Of a stretch of DNA of 64,000 nucleotides, positions 43,763 through 52,418 are shown in pieces. Every line of letters begins with the position of its first letter. Positions within the stretch are counted from its first letter, which is position 1. Source of the stretch: Actinoplanes sp. NBC_00393 (GTDB taxonomy: Bacteria; Actinomycetota; Actinomycetes; Mycobacteriales; Micromonosporaceae); NCBI RefSeq assembly GCF_036053395.1, contig NZ_CP107942.1, forward strand, positions 9,332,001 through 9,396,000, given 5' to 3'. The translations under genes were made by a program, and so were the position numbers. The notes beneath the pieces are model-generated. The model was not told the DNA's origin and ran no database searches. It worked only from the letters and a program-made list of their open reading frames with translations.

Positions 43763-45142
43763 GTGGTTGATCTGTCGCAGATCATCAAGGCGTACGACGT
43801 GCGGGGGATCGTTCCGGATCAGCTCAACGAGCCGGTGGCCCGGGCACTGGGTACGGCGTTCGTCGAGATGTTGCGCGAGTCCGGCAACGAGCCGGACCAG
43901 ATCGTGATCGCCCATGACATGCGGGATTCCGGGCCGGGCCTGGCCGCTGCTTTCGCGCGCGGGGTAAACGCGGCCGGCGCCGCGGTCGTCAACATCGGAC
44001 TCGCCTCGACCGACCAGCTCTACTACGCCTCCGGTGCGCTGAACCTGCCCGGCGCGATGTTCACCGCCAGCCACAACCCGGCCCAGTACAACGGGATCAA
44101 GCTGTGCCGGGCCGGCGCCCGCCCGGTCGGCCAGGACAGCGGGCTCGCCGTCGTCCGGCAGCGTGCCCAGCAGCTGCTCGCCGACCTGAACGCGGAGGCC
44201 GACGGGCCGTCCCGGGTGGAGCAGCGTGACGTTCTGAAGGACTACGCCGCGCACCTGCGCTCCCTGGTCGACCTGTCCGGCATCCGCCCGCTCAAGGTCA
44301 TCGTGGACGCGGGCAACGGCATGGGCGGTTACACCGTCCCGGCGGTGCTGGGCGACCAGGTGCTGCCGGCCCTGCCGCTGGAGATCGAGCCGCTCTACTT
44401 CGAGTTGGACGGTTCGTTCCCCAACCACGAGGCGAACCCGCTGGACCCGAAGAACCTGGTGGACCTGCAGAAGGCGGTCCGCGAGCAGGGCGCCGACATC
44501 GGCCTGGCGTTCGACGGCGACGCCGACCGCTGCTTCGTGGTGGACGAGAACGGCGACCCGGTCTCCCCGTCCGCGATCACCGCGCTGGTCGCGACCCGGG
44601 AGCTGGCGAAGTTCCCGGGCAGCACGATCATCCACAACCTGATCACCTCGGCCGCGGTGCCGGAGATCATCGTCGAGAACGGTGGCAAGCCGGTCCGCAG
44701 CCGCGTCGGCCACTCGTTCATCAAGGCGGAGATGGCGCAGACCAACGCCGTCTTCGGCGGTGAGCACTCGGCGCACTACTACTTCCGCGACTTCTGGTTC
44801 GCCGACACCGGCATGCTGGCCGCCATGCACGTGCTCGCCGCCTTCGGTGGGCAGCCGCTGCCGCTCTCCGAGTTCGCCGCGGAGTTCGAGCGGTACTCCG
44901 CCTCCGGTGAGATCAACTCCACGGTGGCGGACTCGACCGCGAAGATCGCCGAGGTCCGGGCCGCGTTCCCCGACGCCACCGTGGACGAGCTCGACGGCAT
45001 GACCTTCGAGGTCGGCGACGGCGCCTGGTTCAACCTGCGGGCCTCCAACACCGAGCCGCTGCTGCGGCTGAACGTCGAGGCGCCGGACGCCGAGCGGATG
45101 GCGGCACTGCGTGACAAGGTTCTGGCCATCGTTCGTGGATAG
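43763..45142 (+). CDS. manB: Phosphomannomutase / phosphoglucomutase
   Basis: A 459-residue alpha-D-phosphohexomutase interconverting mannose-6-P and mannose-1-P. The phosphoserine is S103 in FTASHNPAQYNGIK. The magnesium loop is FDGDADRC, the sugar-binding loop is GGEHSAHYYFRDF, and the phosphate-binding loop is RASNTEPLLRLNVEA. GTG 43763 has GAGGAG upstream. It is followed by Trm112-like, SIS and manA genes on the same strand, so mannose-phosphate metabolism is clustered here and supplies manC at 29.3 kb. Confidence 0.95.
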   Translation: MVDLSQIIKAYDVRGIVPDQLNEPVARALGTAFVEMLRESGNEPDQIVIAHDMRDSGPGLAAAFARGVNAAGAAVVNIGLASTDQLYYASGALNLPGAMFTASHNPAQYNGIKLCRAGARPVGQDSGLAVVRQRAQQLLADLNAEADGPSRVEQRDVLKDYAAHLRSLVDLSGIRPLKVIVDAGNGMGGYTVPAVLGDQVLPALPLEIEPLYFELDGSFPNHEANPLDPKNLVDLQKAVREQGADIGLAFDGDADRCFVVDENGDPVSPSAITALVATRELAKFPGSTIIHNLITSAAVPEIIVENGGKPVRSRVGHSFIKAEMAQTNAVFGGEHSAHYYFRDFWFADTGMLAAMHVLAAFGGQPLPLSEFAAEFERYSASGEINSTVADSTAKIAEVRAAFPDATVDELDGMTFEVGDGAWFNLRASNTEPLLRLNVEAPDAERMAALRDKVLAIVRG

Positions 45143-45184
45143 GATCGCCTCGACCGTTCCTCACCAGGATGAAGGAGTAGCTCG

Positions 45185-45490
45185 GTGGCGCTCGATCAGC
45201 AGTTGCTGGAGATTCTGGCCTGCCCGGACACCCATCACGCGCCTCTCGGCTACGACGCGGACGCGCAGACGCTGACCTGCACCGAGTGCGGGCGGATCTT
45301 CCCGATCCGCGACGACATCCCGATCCTGCTGCTGGACGAGGCGCAGCTGCCGGCCGTCGAGGAGCCGGCGGCTGAAGAAGCAGCAGTCGAAGAGCCGACG
45401 GCCGAAGAACCGGTGGTGGAGAAGCGGACCTCCGCCGGGCCGCTCGCCGACACCTCGGTGGAGAAGCCGGCCGGGGGGAGCGAGAACTGA
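45185..45490 (+). CDS. Trm112-family small protein
   Basis: A 101-residue protein. Residues 1-55 form the Trm112 zinc-ribbon-like fold (LLEILACPDTHHAPLGYDAD; LTCTECGRIFPIRDDIPILL), with the C..C and CxxC pattern partly present. The remainder is an acidic Glu/Pro/Ala tail (VEEPAAEEAAVEEPTAEEP). Trm112 proteins often act as small activating partners of methyltransferases; its fixed place between phosphomannomutase and the SIS gene in actinomycetes has no settled explanation. GTG 45185 is the start. Its stop overlaps the SIS gene ATG. Confidence 0.88.
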   Translation: MALDQQLLEILACPDTHHAPLGYDADAQTLTCTECGRIFPIRDDIPILLLDEAQLPAVEEPAAEEAAVEEPTAEEPVVEKRTSAGPLADTSVEKPAGGSEN

Positions 45491-46713
45491 TGGTCAACCC
45501 ATTGGACGGCTCGGCCGGCGTCAACGGTCACCGCGTCGCCGACGAGTCGCTGCTGAACGATGAGAAGTCGATGCTCGGCAACGACCCCGGCGGCATGCTG
45601 CGGGCCACCGCGTCGGCCGGCGCCCAGGTCCGGGAGTCGGCCGCGCTCGCTGCCGAGGTCGACCTGTCCATGCTGGCCGACGAGGGTCGCCCGCGCGCTG
45701 TCGTGGTGGCCGGCATCGGCACCGCCGGTCTCACCGGCAGCATCCTGTCCACCGTCGCGGGCCCGCGCTGCCCGGTGCCGATCATCGGCCACCGCAGCGC
45801 GGGCGTGCCCGGCTGGGTCGGTGCGGCCGACGTGGTGATCGCGGTCTCCGCCTCCGGCCGCAGCCCGGAGGCGCTCGCGGCCGCCGAGGCCGCTGCCCGG
45901 CGTGGCGCCCGGCTGGTGGCGATCGGCAACCCCGGCTCCGACCTGGAGGCGCTGGCCGAGCGGGCCCGCGCCCCGTTCATCGGCGTGCCCCGCCGTGCTC
46001 CGGCGCGGGCCACGCTCTGGGGCCTGACCATCCCGGTGCTCTTCGCCGGCCGGGCGCTCGGCCTGGCCAAGCTGGCCGAGGCGGACATCGCGGAGACGGC
46101 CATCCGGCTCGACGCCGACGCCGAGCGGTGCCGTCCGGCCGCCGACTCCTTCGTCAACCCGGCCAAGGAGCTCGCGCTCGGCCTGGCCGGCTCGGTCCCG
46201 ATCGTGTGGGGCTCGTCGCCGCTGGCCACGGTCGCGGCCCGGCGGTTCGCCGACACCCTGGCCGCGAACGCGCGGTATCCGGTGATGGCCGGCGCGCTCG
46301 GTGAGGCCGGCCGGGGCCGGGTGGGCCTGCTCGACGGCGTCTTCGGCGGCCTGGCCGAGGGCTCCCGGGACATCTTCGCCGACCCGGACGAGATCGACGA
46401 GAGCGTGACCCGTCTGCGCCTCGTGGTGCTCCGCGACGGCGGCCTCAACCCGGAGGACGACGCGGACGAGCCGGTGGCCGTCGAGGAACGGCGTGCCGAC
46501 GCCATCCAGACCCTCGCCGACCGGCGGGGTGTGCGCTGCGACGTGCTCACCGCCGAGGGCGGGTCGACGCTGGAGCGGCTGGCGTCGCTCGTCGCGGTGC
46601 CCGACTTCGCCTCGCTCTACTTGGCTCTGGCACACGGGCTCGACCCGATGGCGGTGCCGGCGATCAGCGAGATGAAGGAACTGTCGAACCCGTTGCCCGA
46701 GGGAATCCAGTGA
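45490..46713 (+). CDS. SIS-domain sugar-phosphate isomerase-like protein
   Basis: A 407-residue protein with two SIS (sugar isomerase) halves: RAVVVAGIGTAGLTGSILST, ADVVIAVSASGRSPEALAAA and GSVPIVWGSSPLATVAARRF. It resembles the bifunctional phosphoglucose/phosphomannose isomerase-type proteins of actinomycetes. It is translationally coupled to the Trm112 gene (TGATG) and lies just upstream of manA. Whether it is an active isomerase beside ManA is uncertain. The C-terminus ends with AISEMKELSNPL. Confidence 0.88.
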   Translation: MVNPLDGSAGVNGHRVADESLLNDEKSMLGNDPGGMLRATASAGAQVRESAALAAEVDLSMLADEGRPRAVVVAGIGTAGLTGSILSTVAGPRCPVPIIGHRSAGVPGWVGAADVVIAVSASGRSPEALAAAEAAARRGARLVAIGNPGSDLEALAERARAPFIGVPRRAPARATLWGLTIPVLFAGRALGLAKLAEADIAETAIRLDADAERCRPAADSFVNPAKELALGLAGSVPIVWGSSPLATVAARRFADTLAANARYPVMAGALGEAGRGRVGLLDGVFGGLAEGSRDIFADPDEIDESVTRLRLVVLRDGGLNPEDDADEPVAVEERRADAIQTLADRRGVRCDVLTAEGGSTLERLASLVAVPDFASLYLALAHGLDPMAVPAISEMKELSNPLPEGIQ

Positions 46714-46747
46714 TCGACAGTCCGTCGACACTGCTACTTTGCCGGGT

Positions 46748-47932
46748 ATGACCGTGTATCCGTTGAATGGTGTGATCCGGCCGTACGCCTGGGGATCCCG
46801 CACCGCGATCGCCGAGCTGCAGGGCCGTCCCGCCCCCACCGAGGGGCCCGAGGCGGAGCTGTGGCTCGGCGCCCATCCCGGCGACCCGTCCACCGTGCCG
46901 GGGCCGGACGGGCCGGTCCAGCTCACCGACCTGATCGCCGGCGACCCGCACGGCCAACTCGGCGACCCGGTCACCGCGCGGTTCGGGGAGCGGCTGCCCT
47001 ATCTGATGAAGGTGCTGGCCGCCGCCGCCCCGCTGTCGCTGCAGGCACACCCCGACGCCGACTATGCGAAGATCGCCTTCGCCCGGCAGGAAGCCGACCC
47101 GGACGCCCCGAAGAACTACACGGACGCCCACCACAAGCCCGAGATGCTGGTGGCGCTCACCCCGTTCGAGGCGCTCTGCGGTTTCCGCCCGCCGGCCGTG
47201 GCCGCCGCCGTGATCGCCGCCTTCGGCGTGCCCCGACTCGACCCGGTCGTCACGACCCTGCGGGCCGGTGACCTCTCCGAGGCGGTCCGCCTGCTGCTCA
47301 CCTGGCCGTCCGACGACCGCAAGGCGCTTATCGACGACGTCGTGACCGCCGCCTCCGGGTTCGCCGACGACCATGAGCACGGCGACTCCTTCCGGCTCGC
47401 CCGCAAGCTCGCCGAGCACTATCCGGGCGATCCCGGCGTACTGGTCGCCCTGCTGTTGAATCTGGTCCGCCTCGCCCCCGGCGAGGCCATCTGGATGCCC
47501 GCCGGCAACCTGCACGCCTACCTGAACGGCCTCGGCGTCGAACTGATGGCCGCCAGCGACAACGTCCTGCGCGGCGGCCTCACCCCGAAACGCGTCGACG
47601 TGGACGAGCTGCTCGCGGTCCTGCGTTTCGAGGTCCTCGACGACCCGCTGCTGCACGGCACCGAACTCGAACCCGGCGTGACCTCGTGGCGCGTTCCGGT
47701 CCCCGACTTCGAGCTCTACCGCATCGAGCTGGCCGCCAACCGGCCGCCACTCCGCCTGCCCGGCAGCGGCCCGCGCATCCTGCTGGGCGCCGCCGGCGAC
47801 ATCCACGTGGGCGAGGACCACGGCATCCCGGTCACCCTCAGCCCCGGCACAGCCGCTTACGCGCCGGCCACCGCAGGCACGCTGACCGCAGCCGGCGCCG
47901 GCACGCTTTTCATCGCCGCAGTGCCAACCTGA
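46748..47932 (+). CDS. manA: Mannose-6-phosphate isomerase, class I
   Basis: A 394-residue zinc enzyme interconverting fructose-6-P and mannose-6-P. Type I motifs are NGVIRPYAWGSRTAIAELQG, LMKVLAAAAPLSLQAHPDAD with a metal-binding histidine, NYTDAHHKPEMLVALTPFEA with further ligands, and IWMPAGNLHAYLNGLGVELM. ATG 46748 fits the family N-terminus; a TTG three codons upstream is a shadow alternative. It closes the mannose cluster. Bases 47933-48112 after it hold no gene I can support. Confidence 0.95.
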   Translation: MTVYPLNGVIRPYAWGSRTAIAELQGRPAPTEGPEAELWLGAHPGDPSTVPGPDGPVQLTDLIAGDPHGQLGDPVTARFGERLPYLMKVLAAAAPLSLQAHPDADYAKIAFARQEADPDAPKNYTDAHHKPEMLVALTPFEALCGFRPPAVAAAVIAAFGVPRLDPVVTTLRAGDLSEAVRLLLTWPSDDRKALIDDVVTAASGFADDHEHGDSFRLARKLAEHYPGDPGVLVALLLNLVRLAPGEAIWMPAGNLHAYLNGLGVELMAASDNVLRGGLTPKRVDVDELLAVLRFEVLDDPLLHGTELEPGVTSWRVPVPDFELYRIELAANRPPLRLPGSGPRILLGAAGDIHVGEDHGIPVTLSPGTAAYAPATAGTLTAAGAGTLFIAAVPT

Positions 47933-48112
47933 TTTCGGTACGCGTTTTCGCGCCCCCAACCGCAGCTACGTGGCTCCCGCCCCACGAAGCGACCTGAGCA
48001 TGACTCCAGGCCCCCAGCGCCCCCGCCGGGCTCACCCACGGGTCCCGCTCACCCCACCGCCCACGGGGCCAAGCCGCCCCCGTCAGCTGTCGCCCAATGT
48101 CGCCTCCCTCCC

Positions 48113-48396
48113 CGGGAAGCAGCGCTGACGGTCAGCCGCTCTTGATGGCTGACCGTCAGCGTCGTATCAGCCCGCGGGAAGCAGCGCTGACGGTCAGCCG
48201 GCCCTGGTGGCTGACGGCCAGTGTCGTATCAGCCCGCGGGAGGCAGCGCTGGCGGTCAGCCGGCCCTGGTGGCTGACGGTCAGTGTCGTGTCGGGCGGCG
48301 GGAGGCAGCGCTGGGGGTCAGCTGGGATTGGTGGCTGACGGTCACAGCTGTATTGAGCTGCTTGAGGCAGCGCTGGGGGTCAGCTGGAGGCATGGG
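48113..48396. repeat. 62-bp tandem palindromic repeat, array B (four copies plus partial)
   Basis: Copies begin at 48113, 48175, 48237 and 48299, each exactly 62 bases, and a partial fifth begins at 48361. The consensus contains GGGAGGCAGCGCTG, GGTCAGCC and GGCTGACGGTCA, the last two forming a hairpin. The same phase, length and blocks occur in array A at 10765. Copies become more diverged toward the right. Bases 48400-48576 beyond the array hold no gene I can support. Confidence 0.92.
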
Positions 48397-48576
48397 GAGC
48401 TGGTGGCGTGCTGGTGGACTGCGTGGGTCCGGCGGGCGCGTGAGGGCTGGACGTTGTGCCTGGGTCGCGCGTCGTAGTGGGGGATCTGGTGGGGCGGTGG
48501 GAGTCGTACCGATGGTTGGGTGTGGGGGTGGGAATGCGGTGCGTCAAGGAGTGCGTCCGAAATTTGCTGAAATTCC

Positions 48577-48608
48577 TTGACATAGTGGTTGCGGAGTGTG
48601 AATCTATA
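48577..48608 (+). promoter_or_regulatory. Probable ahcY promoter
   Basis: TTGACA (48577-48582) is followed after 18-20 bases by AATCTATA (48601-48608). An 8-bp inverted repeat, GTCAAGGA (48543-48550) and TCCTTGAC (48574-48581), overlaps the -35 box and may be an operator. Transcription would begin near 48613, at the first base of the structured leader. Confidence 0.5.
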
Positions 48609-48610
48609 AG

Positions 48611-48773
48611 CACGCAGCGTCATTGGTGATCGGGGGGTCCCACGGACGCGCGCGGTACCAAACCGGGGGGATGAACGGGGCGGCGGGTTTCGACCTGTCG
48701 CCCCGTTCGCTATGCGGGGGCAGTCTCGCGAGCCGGGTGGCCGAGGATTCCCGTCAGCACGAGTCAGGGCGTG
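48611..48773 (+). ncRNA. Structured leader upstream of ahcY (candidate riboswitch, weakly ydaO-like)
   Basis: A 163-base stretch closed by CACGC (48611-48615) and GCGTG (48769-48773). It contains a perfect 10-bp hairpin, GAACGGGGCG/CGCCCCGTTC (48673-48708). The order of short blocks (GGGG-GTCCCAC, CCGGGG-ATGAA, hairpin, CTATGCGGGGGCAG, CCGAGGATTCCCGTCAGC, AGGGCG) loosely follows actinobacterial c-di-AMP (ydaO) riboswitches, but several invariant positions differ. I see no SAH-riboswitch core. Structured RNA is likely; its class is open. Confidence 0.35.
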
Positions 48774-48832
48774 TCCAAGCCGTACCGTAAATGGGGTTTT
48801 GTTCGCCGGCCCCGCACACCCGGGAGTTTTGG

Positions 48833-50284
48833 ATGACCAGCACGCTCGCCGAGGGCGACTTCAAGGTCGCGGACCTGTCGCTCGCCGCGTTCGGCCGTAA
48901 GGAGATCGAGCTGGCCGAGCATGAGATGCCCGGCTTGATGGCGTTGCGGAAGGAGTTCGGGGCGAGCCGGCCGCTGCGCGGCGCCCGGATCACCGGCTCG
49001 CTGCACATGACGATCCAGACCGCGGTCCTGATCGAGACGCTGACCGCGCTCGGCGCCCAGGTCCGGTGGGCCTCCTGCAACATCTTCTCGACCCAGGATC
49101 ACGCTGCCGCGGCCATCGTCGTCGGCCGGGACGGTACGCCGGAGAAGCCGCAGGGCGTCCCGGTGTACGCATGGAAGGGCGAATCCCTCGAGGAGTACTG
49201 GTGGTGCACCGAGCGGGTGCTGCTCTGGCCGGACGGCGACGCGCCCAACATGATCCTCGACGACGGTGGTGACGCCACGCTGCTGGTGCACAAGGGCGCC
49301 GAGTTCGAGCGGGCCGGCGCGGTGCCGTCGCCGGAGACGGCCGACTCGGAGGAGTACGCGGTCATCCTGAAGCTGCTGGCCCGCAGCCTGACCGAGGACG
49401 ACAAGCGCTGGACCCGGGTGGCGGCCGGCATCAAGGGTGTCACCGAGGAGACCACGACCGGCGTGCACCGGCTGTACGAGATGCAGCAGGCCGGCACCCT
49501 GCTGTTCCCGGCGATCAACGTGAACGACTCGGTGACCAAGTCGAAGTTCGACAACAAGTACGGCTGCCGGCACTCGCTGATCGACGGCATCAACCGGGCC
49601 ACCGACGTGCTGATCGGCGGCAAGGTGGCGGTGGTCTTCGGGTACGGTGACGTCGGCAAGGGTTGCGCCGAGTCACTGCGCGGCCAGGGCGCCCGGGTGA
49701 TCGTCACCGAGGTCGACCCGATCTGCGCGCTGCAGGCCGCGATGGACGGCTACCAGGTCGCCACGATCGACGATGTCGTGGAATATGCGGACATCTTCGT
49801 GACGGCGACCGGCTGCTTCGACGTGATCACCCACGAGCACATGGCCAGGATGAAACACCAGGCGATCGTCGGGAACATCGGCCACTTCGACAACGAGATC
49901 GACATGGCCGGCCTGCAGAAACGCGCCGACGTCACGCGCATCACCATCAAGCCGCAGGTCGACGAGTGGCGCTTCGCCGACGGGCACTCGATCATCGTGC
50001 TCTCCGAGGGCCGGCTGCTGAACCTGGGCAACGCGACCGGTCACCCGTCGTTCGTGATGAGCAACAGCTTCTCGAACCAGACGATCGCGCAGATCGAGCT
50101 CTTCACGAAGACCGAGGAGTACCCCGTCGGGGTGTATGTGCTGCCCAAGCACCTGGACGAGAAGGTGGCCCGGCTGCACCTGGACGCGCTCGGCGTGAAG
50201 CTGACCGAGTTGACCAAGGAACAGGCCGCCTACCTGGGCATCGCCGTCGAGGGGCCGTTCAAGCCGGAGCATTACCGATACTGA
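48833..50284 (+). CDS. ahcY: S-adenosylhomocysteine hydrolase
   Basis: A 483-residue cytosolic NAD-dependent enzyme splitting S-adenosylhomocysteine into adenosine and homocysteine, which keeps methylation going. Family motifs are [56 protein letters not shown], the NAD-binding [20 protein letters not shown], and the C-terminal HYRY-type end (FKPEHYRY). ATG 48833 has GGGAG seven bases upstream; the longer in-frame start at 48791 adds a non-conserved extension. It is preceded by a long structured leader and followed by a hairpin. Confidence 0.96.
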   Translation: MTSTLAEGDFKVADLSLAAFGRKEIELAEHEMPGLMALRKEFGASRPLRGARITGSLHMTIQTAVLIETLTALGAQVRWASCNIFSTQDHAAAAIVVGRDGTPEKPQGVPVYAWKGESLEEYWWCTERVLLWPDGDAPNMILDDGGDATLLVHKGAEFERAGAVPSPETADSEEYAVILKLLARSLTEDDKRWTRVAAGIKGVTEETTTGVHRLYEMQQAGTLLFPAINVNDSVTKSKFDNKYGCRHSLIDGINRATDVLIGGKVAVVFGYGDVGKGCAESLRGQGARVIVTEVDPICALQAAMDGYQVATIDDVVEYADIFVTATGCFDVITHEHMARMKHQAIVGNIGHFDNEIDMAGLQKRADVTRITIKPQVDEWRFADGHSIIVLSEGRLLNLGNATGHPSFVMSNSFSNQTIAQIELFTKTEEYPVGVYVLPKHLDEKVARLHLDALGVKLTELTKEQAAYLGIAVEGPFKPEHYRY

Positions 50285-50291
50285 CGTGCCG

Positions 50292-50322
50292 GAGCCCCCA
50301 CTCGCCCGCCGAGCGGGGGCTC
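50292..50322 (+). terminator. Terminator-like hairpin after ahcY
   Basis: GAGCCCCC-a-CTCG (50292-50304) pairs with CGAG-c-GGGGGCTC (50310-50322), eight bases after the ahcY stop. There is no T-run behind it. Confidence 0.7.
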
Positions 50323-50390
50323 ATCCCCGGCGGTTGCCGCCACCGGGTTCGGTCTTCGCCTCCTCATTACGGCACGCCACCTGCGGGCAC

Positions 50391-50422
50391 TGCAAGTGCA
50401 TTGCGTCCCTTGCAAGTTGCAA
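50391..50422. promoter_or_regulatory. Repeated TGCAAGT boxes upstream of XRE regulator
   Basis: TGCAAGTGCA (50391-50400) and TTGCAAGTTGCAA (50410-50422) lie 32-63 bases before the GTG of the XRE gene. They are candidate autoregulatory sites. Confidence 0.4.
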
Positions 50423-50453
50423 CGGGCCATCGATCCGCCGTTATGGTGGCTCC

Positions 50454-51302
50454 GTGGCGAGGCCGACTTCGACAGCGCGCCGCGAGCTCGGGGGAGAACT
50501 GCGCCGGCTCCGCGGTGAGCGCCGCGCTGTCGACGTGGCGACCGCCCTCGGCTGGTCCGAGTCGAAGCTGAGCCGGATCGAGACGGCGCACACCGGGATC
50601 AGCGAGTCCGACCTGGACCGGCTGCTCACCCTGTACGGGGTGGCTCTGGAGGACCGCGGCCGACTGCGTGACCTGGCTCGTCGTGGCCGGGCCCGGGCGT
50701 GGTGGACGCCGTACCGGTCGTCGGTCCCGGACCCGTACGACGAGTATCTGGCCCTGGAGGCCGAGGCCGTGCGGATCTCCGAGTGGGAGGCCCAGGTGGT
50801 GCCGGGCCTGCTGCAGACCGACGAGTACGCGCGTGCCGTGATCGAAACCGGCGCGGACATCGAGGACACCGCCACCATCCAGCGCCGGCTCGCGCTGCGG
50901 ATGGCCCGGCAGGCCGTGCTGACCCGCGATCCGCCGCCGGATCTGCGCATCGTCCTGGACGAGGGCGTGCTGCTGCGCGAGGTGGGCGGCCGGGAGGTGC
51001 AGCGCCGTCAGCTGAGCCGGCTGTACGAGGCGAGCAACCGTCCCGGTGTGGAGTTGTCGATCCTGCCGTTCCAGGCCGGAGCGCATGCCGGACTCATCGA
51101 GTCCTTCCTGGTGCTGGAGTTCCCGGACGGCTCCCGTAACCCGGTGGTGCACATCGAAGGGTTGACCGGAGGCCTCTTCCGAGTGAAGCCGGAGGAGATC
51201 GACGTGTACCAGGATGCCTTCGATGACCTGCAGGAACGCGCATTGTCGCCAGAAGAGAGCCGAACGGCCATCGCTGAGATGAGGGATCACCTGGGGCGAT
51301 GA
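50454..51302 (+). CDS. XRE-family regulator with DUF5753-type C-terminus
   Basis: A 282-residue protein. The N-terminal helix-turn-helix is visible (RRELGGELRRLRGERRAVDV; ALGWSESKLSRIETAHTGIS). The large C-terminal domain (YLALEAEAVRISEWEAQVVP, GLLQTDEYARAVIETGAD, LPFQAGAHAGLIESFLVLEF) is the DUF5753 type, found in hundreds of actinomycete regulators of the WhiJ-like class. It is followed by a DUF397 gene, the standard partner in these two-gene modules. GTG 50454 is chosen; the frame is open upstream but without a domain. TGCAAGT repeats lie in its promoter region. Confidence 0.92.
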   Translation: MARPTSTARRELGGELRRLRGERRAVDVATALGWSESKLSRIETAHTGISESDLDRLLTLYGVALEDRGRLRDLARRGRARAWWTPYRSSVPDPYDEYLALEAEAVRISEWEAQVVPGLLQTDEYARAVIETGADIEDTATIQRRLALRMARQAVLTRDPPPDLRIVLDEGVLLREVGGREVQRRQLSRLYEASNRPGVELSILPFQAGAHAGLIESFLVLEFPDGSRNPVVHIEGLTGGLFRVKPEEIDVYQDAFDDLQERALSPEESRTAIAEMRDHLGR

Positions 51303-51352
51303 GCGCCCGCCGTGGGGTCCAATGGAGAAGCATTCCACGGAAGGGGATGATC

Positions 51353-51556
51353 ATGCAGGACGCCACGCTCACCTGGCGCAAGAGCAGCCGTAGTGGCGCT
51401 GCCGGCCACTGCGTCGAAGTAGCCAACATTCCGGCCGCGGTTCTGGTCCGTGACTCCAAGGACGTCACGGGCCCGGTGCTCAGTTTCGGCACCGGGGACT
51501 GGTCCGGCTTCATCGCCGGGGTCCGAGCAGGGGAGTTCGACCGGCCCGGCGCGTAA
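51353..51556 (+). CDS. DUF397 small protein, partner of the XRE regulator
   Basis: A 67-residue DUF397 protein with the typical sequence LTWRKSSRSGAAGHCVEVAN, the middle VLVRDSKD, and DWSGFIAGVRAGEF. It is coded 51 bases behind the XRE gene and is thought to modulate it, in the manner of the WhiJ/SCO4542-type pairs. ATG 51353 is chosen because GGAAGGGG lies six bases upstream; ATG 51347 is adjacent, and ATG 51299 overlaps the regulator stop. A strong terminator follows. Confidence 0.88.
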   Translation: MQDATLTWRKSSRSGAAGHCVEVANIPAAVLVRDSKDVTGPVLSFGTGDWSGFIAGVRAGEFDRPGA

Positions 51557-51586
51557 TTCGCAGGTTCTCAGTAACACTGCGCGCCA

Positions 51587-51618
51587 CGGGCGGTCCCGGA
51601 CCGGGACCGCCCGTTTTT
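51587..51618 (+). terminator. Strong intrinsic terminator
   Basis: CGGGCGGTCCCGG (51587-51599) and CCGGGACCGCCCG (51601-51613) are inverted repeats followed by TTTTT. It ends the XRE-DUF397 unit and insulates mtrA. Confidence 0.9.
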
Positions 51619-51690
51619 CTATGTCTGCGGGTAGGCTCCCGGGCAAGATCGGCCCCCAGGTAGCGCGAGGACCGGGAGGACAGTGCAATA

Positions 51691-52389
51691 TTGGACCGCA
51701 TGAGAGCCCGGGTACTGGTCGTCGATGACGATCCCGCGTTGGCCGAGATGCTCGGCATCGTCCTGCGCAGTGAGGGTTTCCTGCCCTCGTTCGTGGCCGA
51801 CGGAGAGCGCGCCCTGGCCGCCTTCCGGGAAAATCGTCCGGATATCGTCCTGCTGGACCTGATGTTGCCCGGGATGAGCGGCATCGACGTGGCGCGCGCG
51901 ATCCGCGCCGAGTCAGGCATCCCGATCGTCATGCTGACCGCCAAGAGCGACACCGTCGACGTCGTGCTGGGCCTGGAGTCCGGCGCCGACGACTACGTGG
52001 TCAAGCCGTTCAAGCCCAAGGAGCTGGTGGCGCGGATGCGCGCCCGGTTGCGCCGGGGTGAGGACGCCGCGCCGGAGATGCTCACCATCGGCCCGCCGGG
52101 AAACCAGATCACCATCGACGTGCCGGCACACACCGTGTCCCGCGACGGCGAGGAGGTGAAGCTCACCCCGCTGGAGTTCGATCTGCTGGTGGCGCTGGCC
52201 CGCAAGCCGCGCCAGGTCTTCACCCGCGAGGTGCTGCTGGAGCAGGTCTGGGGATACCGGCACGCGGCCGACACGCGCCTGGTCAACGTGCACGTCCAGC
52301 GACTGCGGGCGAAGATCGAGCCGGACCCCGAGCGGCCGGAGATCATCCTGACGGTCCGTGGTGTCGGCTACAAGGCGGGCACCGGCTGA
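51691..52389 (+). CDS. mtrA: MtrA two-component response regulator
   Basis: A 232-residue OmpR-type regulator controlling cell-envelope and division genes. The receiver domain has the acidic pocket DDD at 12-14, the phosphorylated D56 in VLLDLMLPGMSG, and lysine in VKPFKPKEL. The winged-helix domain includes LTPLEFDLLVALARKPRQVF and LVNVHVQRLRAKIEPDPERP. Starting at TTG 51691 gives MDRMRARVLVVDDD and puts the phosphoacceptor at D56, as in Mycobacterium tuberculosis MtrA; GGGAGG lies 11 bases upstream. ATG 51700 is the alternative. mtrB, lpqB follow on the same strand. Confidence 0.95.
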   Translation: MDRMRARVLVVDDDPALAEMLGIVLRSEGFLPSFVADGERALAAFRENRPDIVLLDLMLPGMSGIDVARAIRAESGIPIVMLTAKSDTVDVVLGLESGADDYVVKPFKPKELVARMRARLRRGEDAAPEMLTIGPPGNQITIDVPAHTVSRDGEEVKLTPLEFDLLVALARKPRQVFTREVLLEQVWGYRHAADTRLVNVHVQRLRAKIEPDPERPEIILTVRGVGYKAGTG

Positions 52390-52418
52390 TCGCCGGCAGC
52401 GGTTAACCTTGCCGCGAG

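Noticed and set aside
48113..48396. 62-bp array considered as a CRISPR array
   Set aside because: There are no unique spacers between identical repeats, the units are diverged throughout, and no cas genes are near.
48673..48720. tmRNA-like 5' block (GGGTTTCGACC) upstream of ahcY
   Set aside because: No tag reading frame, no tRNA-like 3' domain and no CCA end; only a hairpin loop is similar.
48611..48832. SAH riboswitch in front of ahcY
   Set aside because: The expected conserved SAH-aptamer core was not found by eye; the leader is kept only as an unassigned structured RNA.
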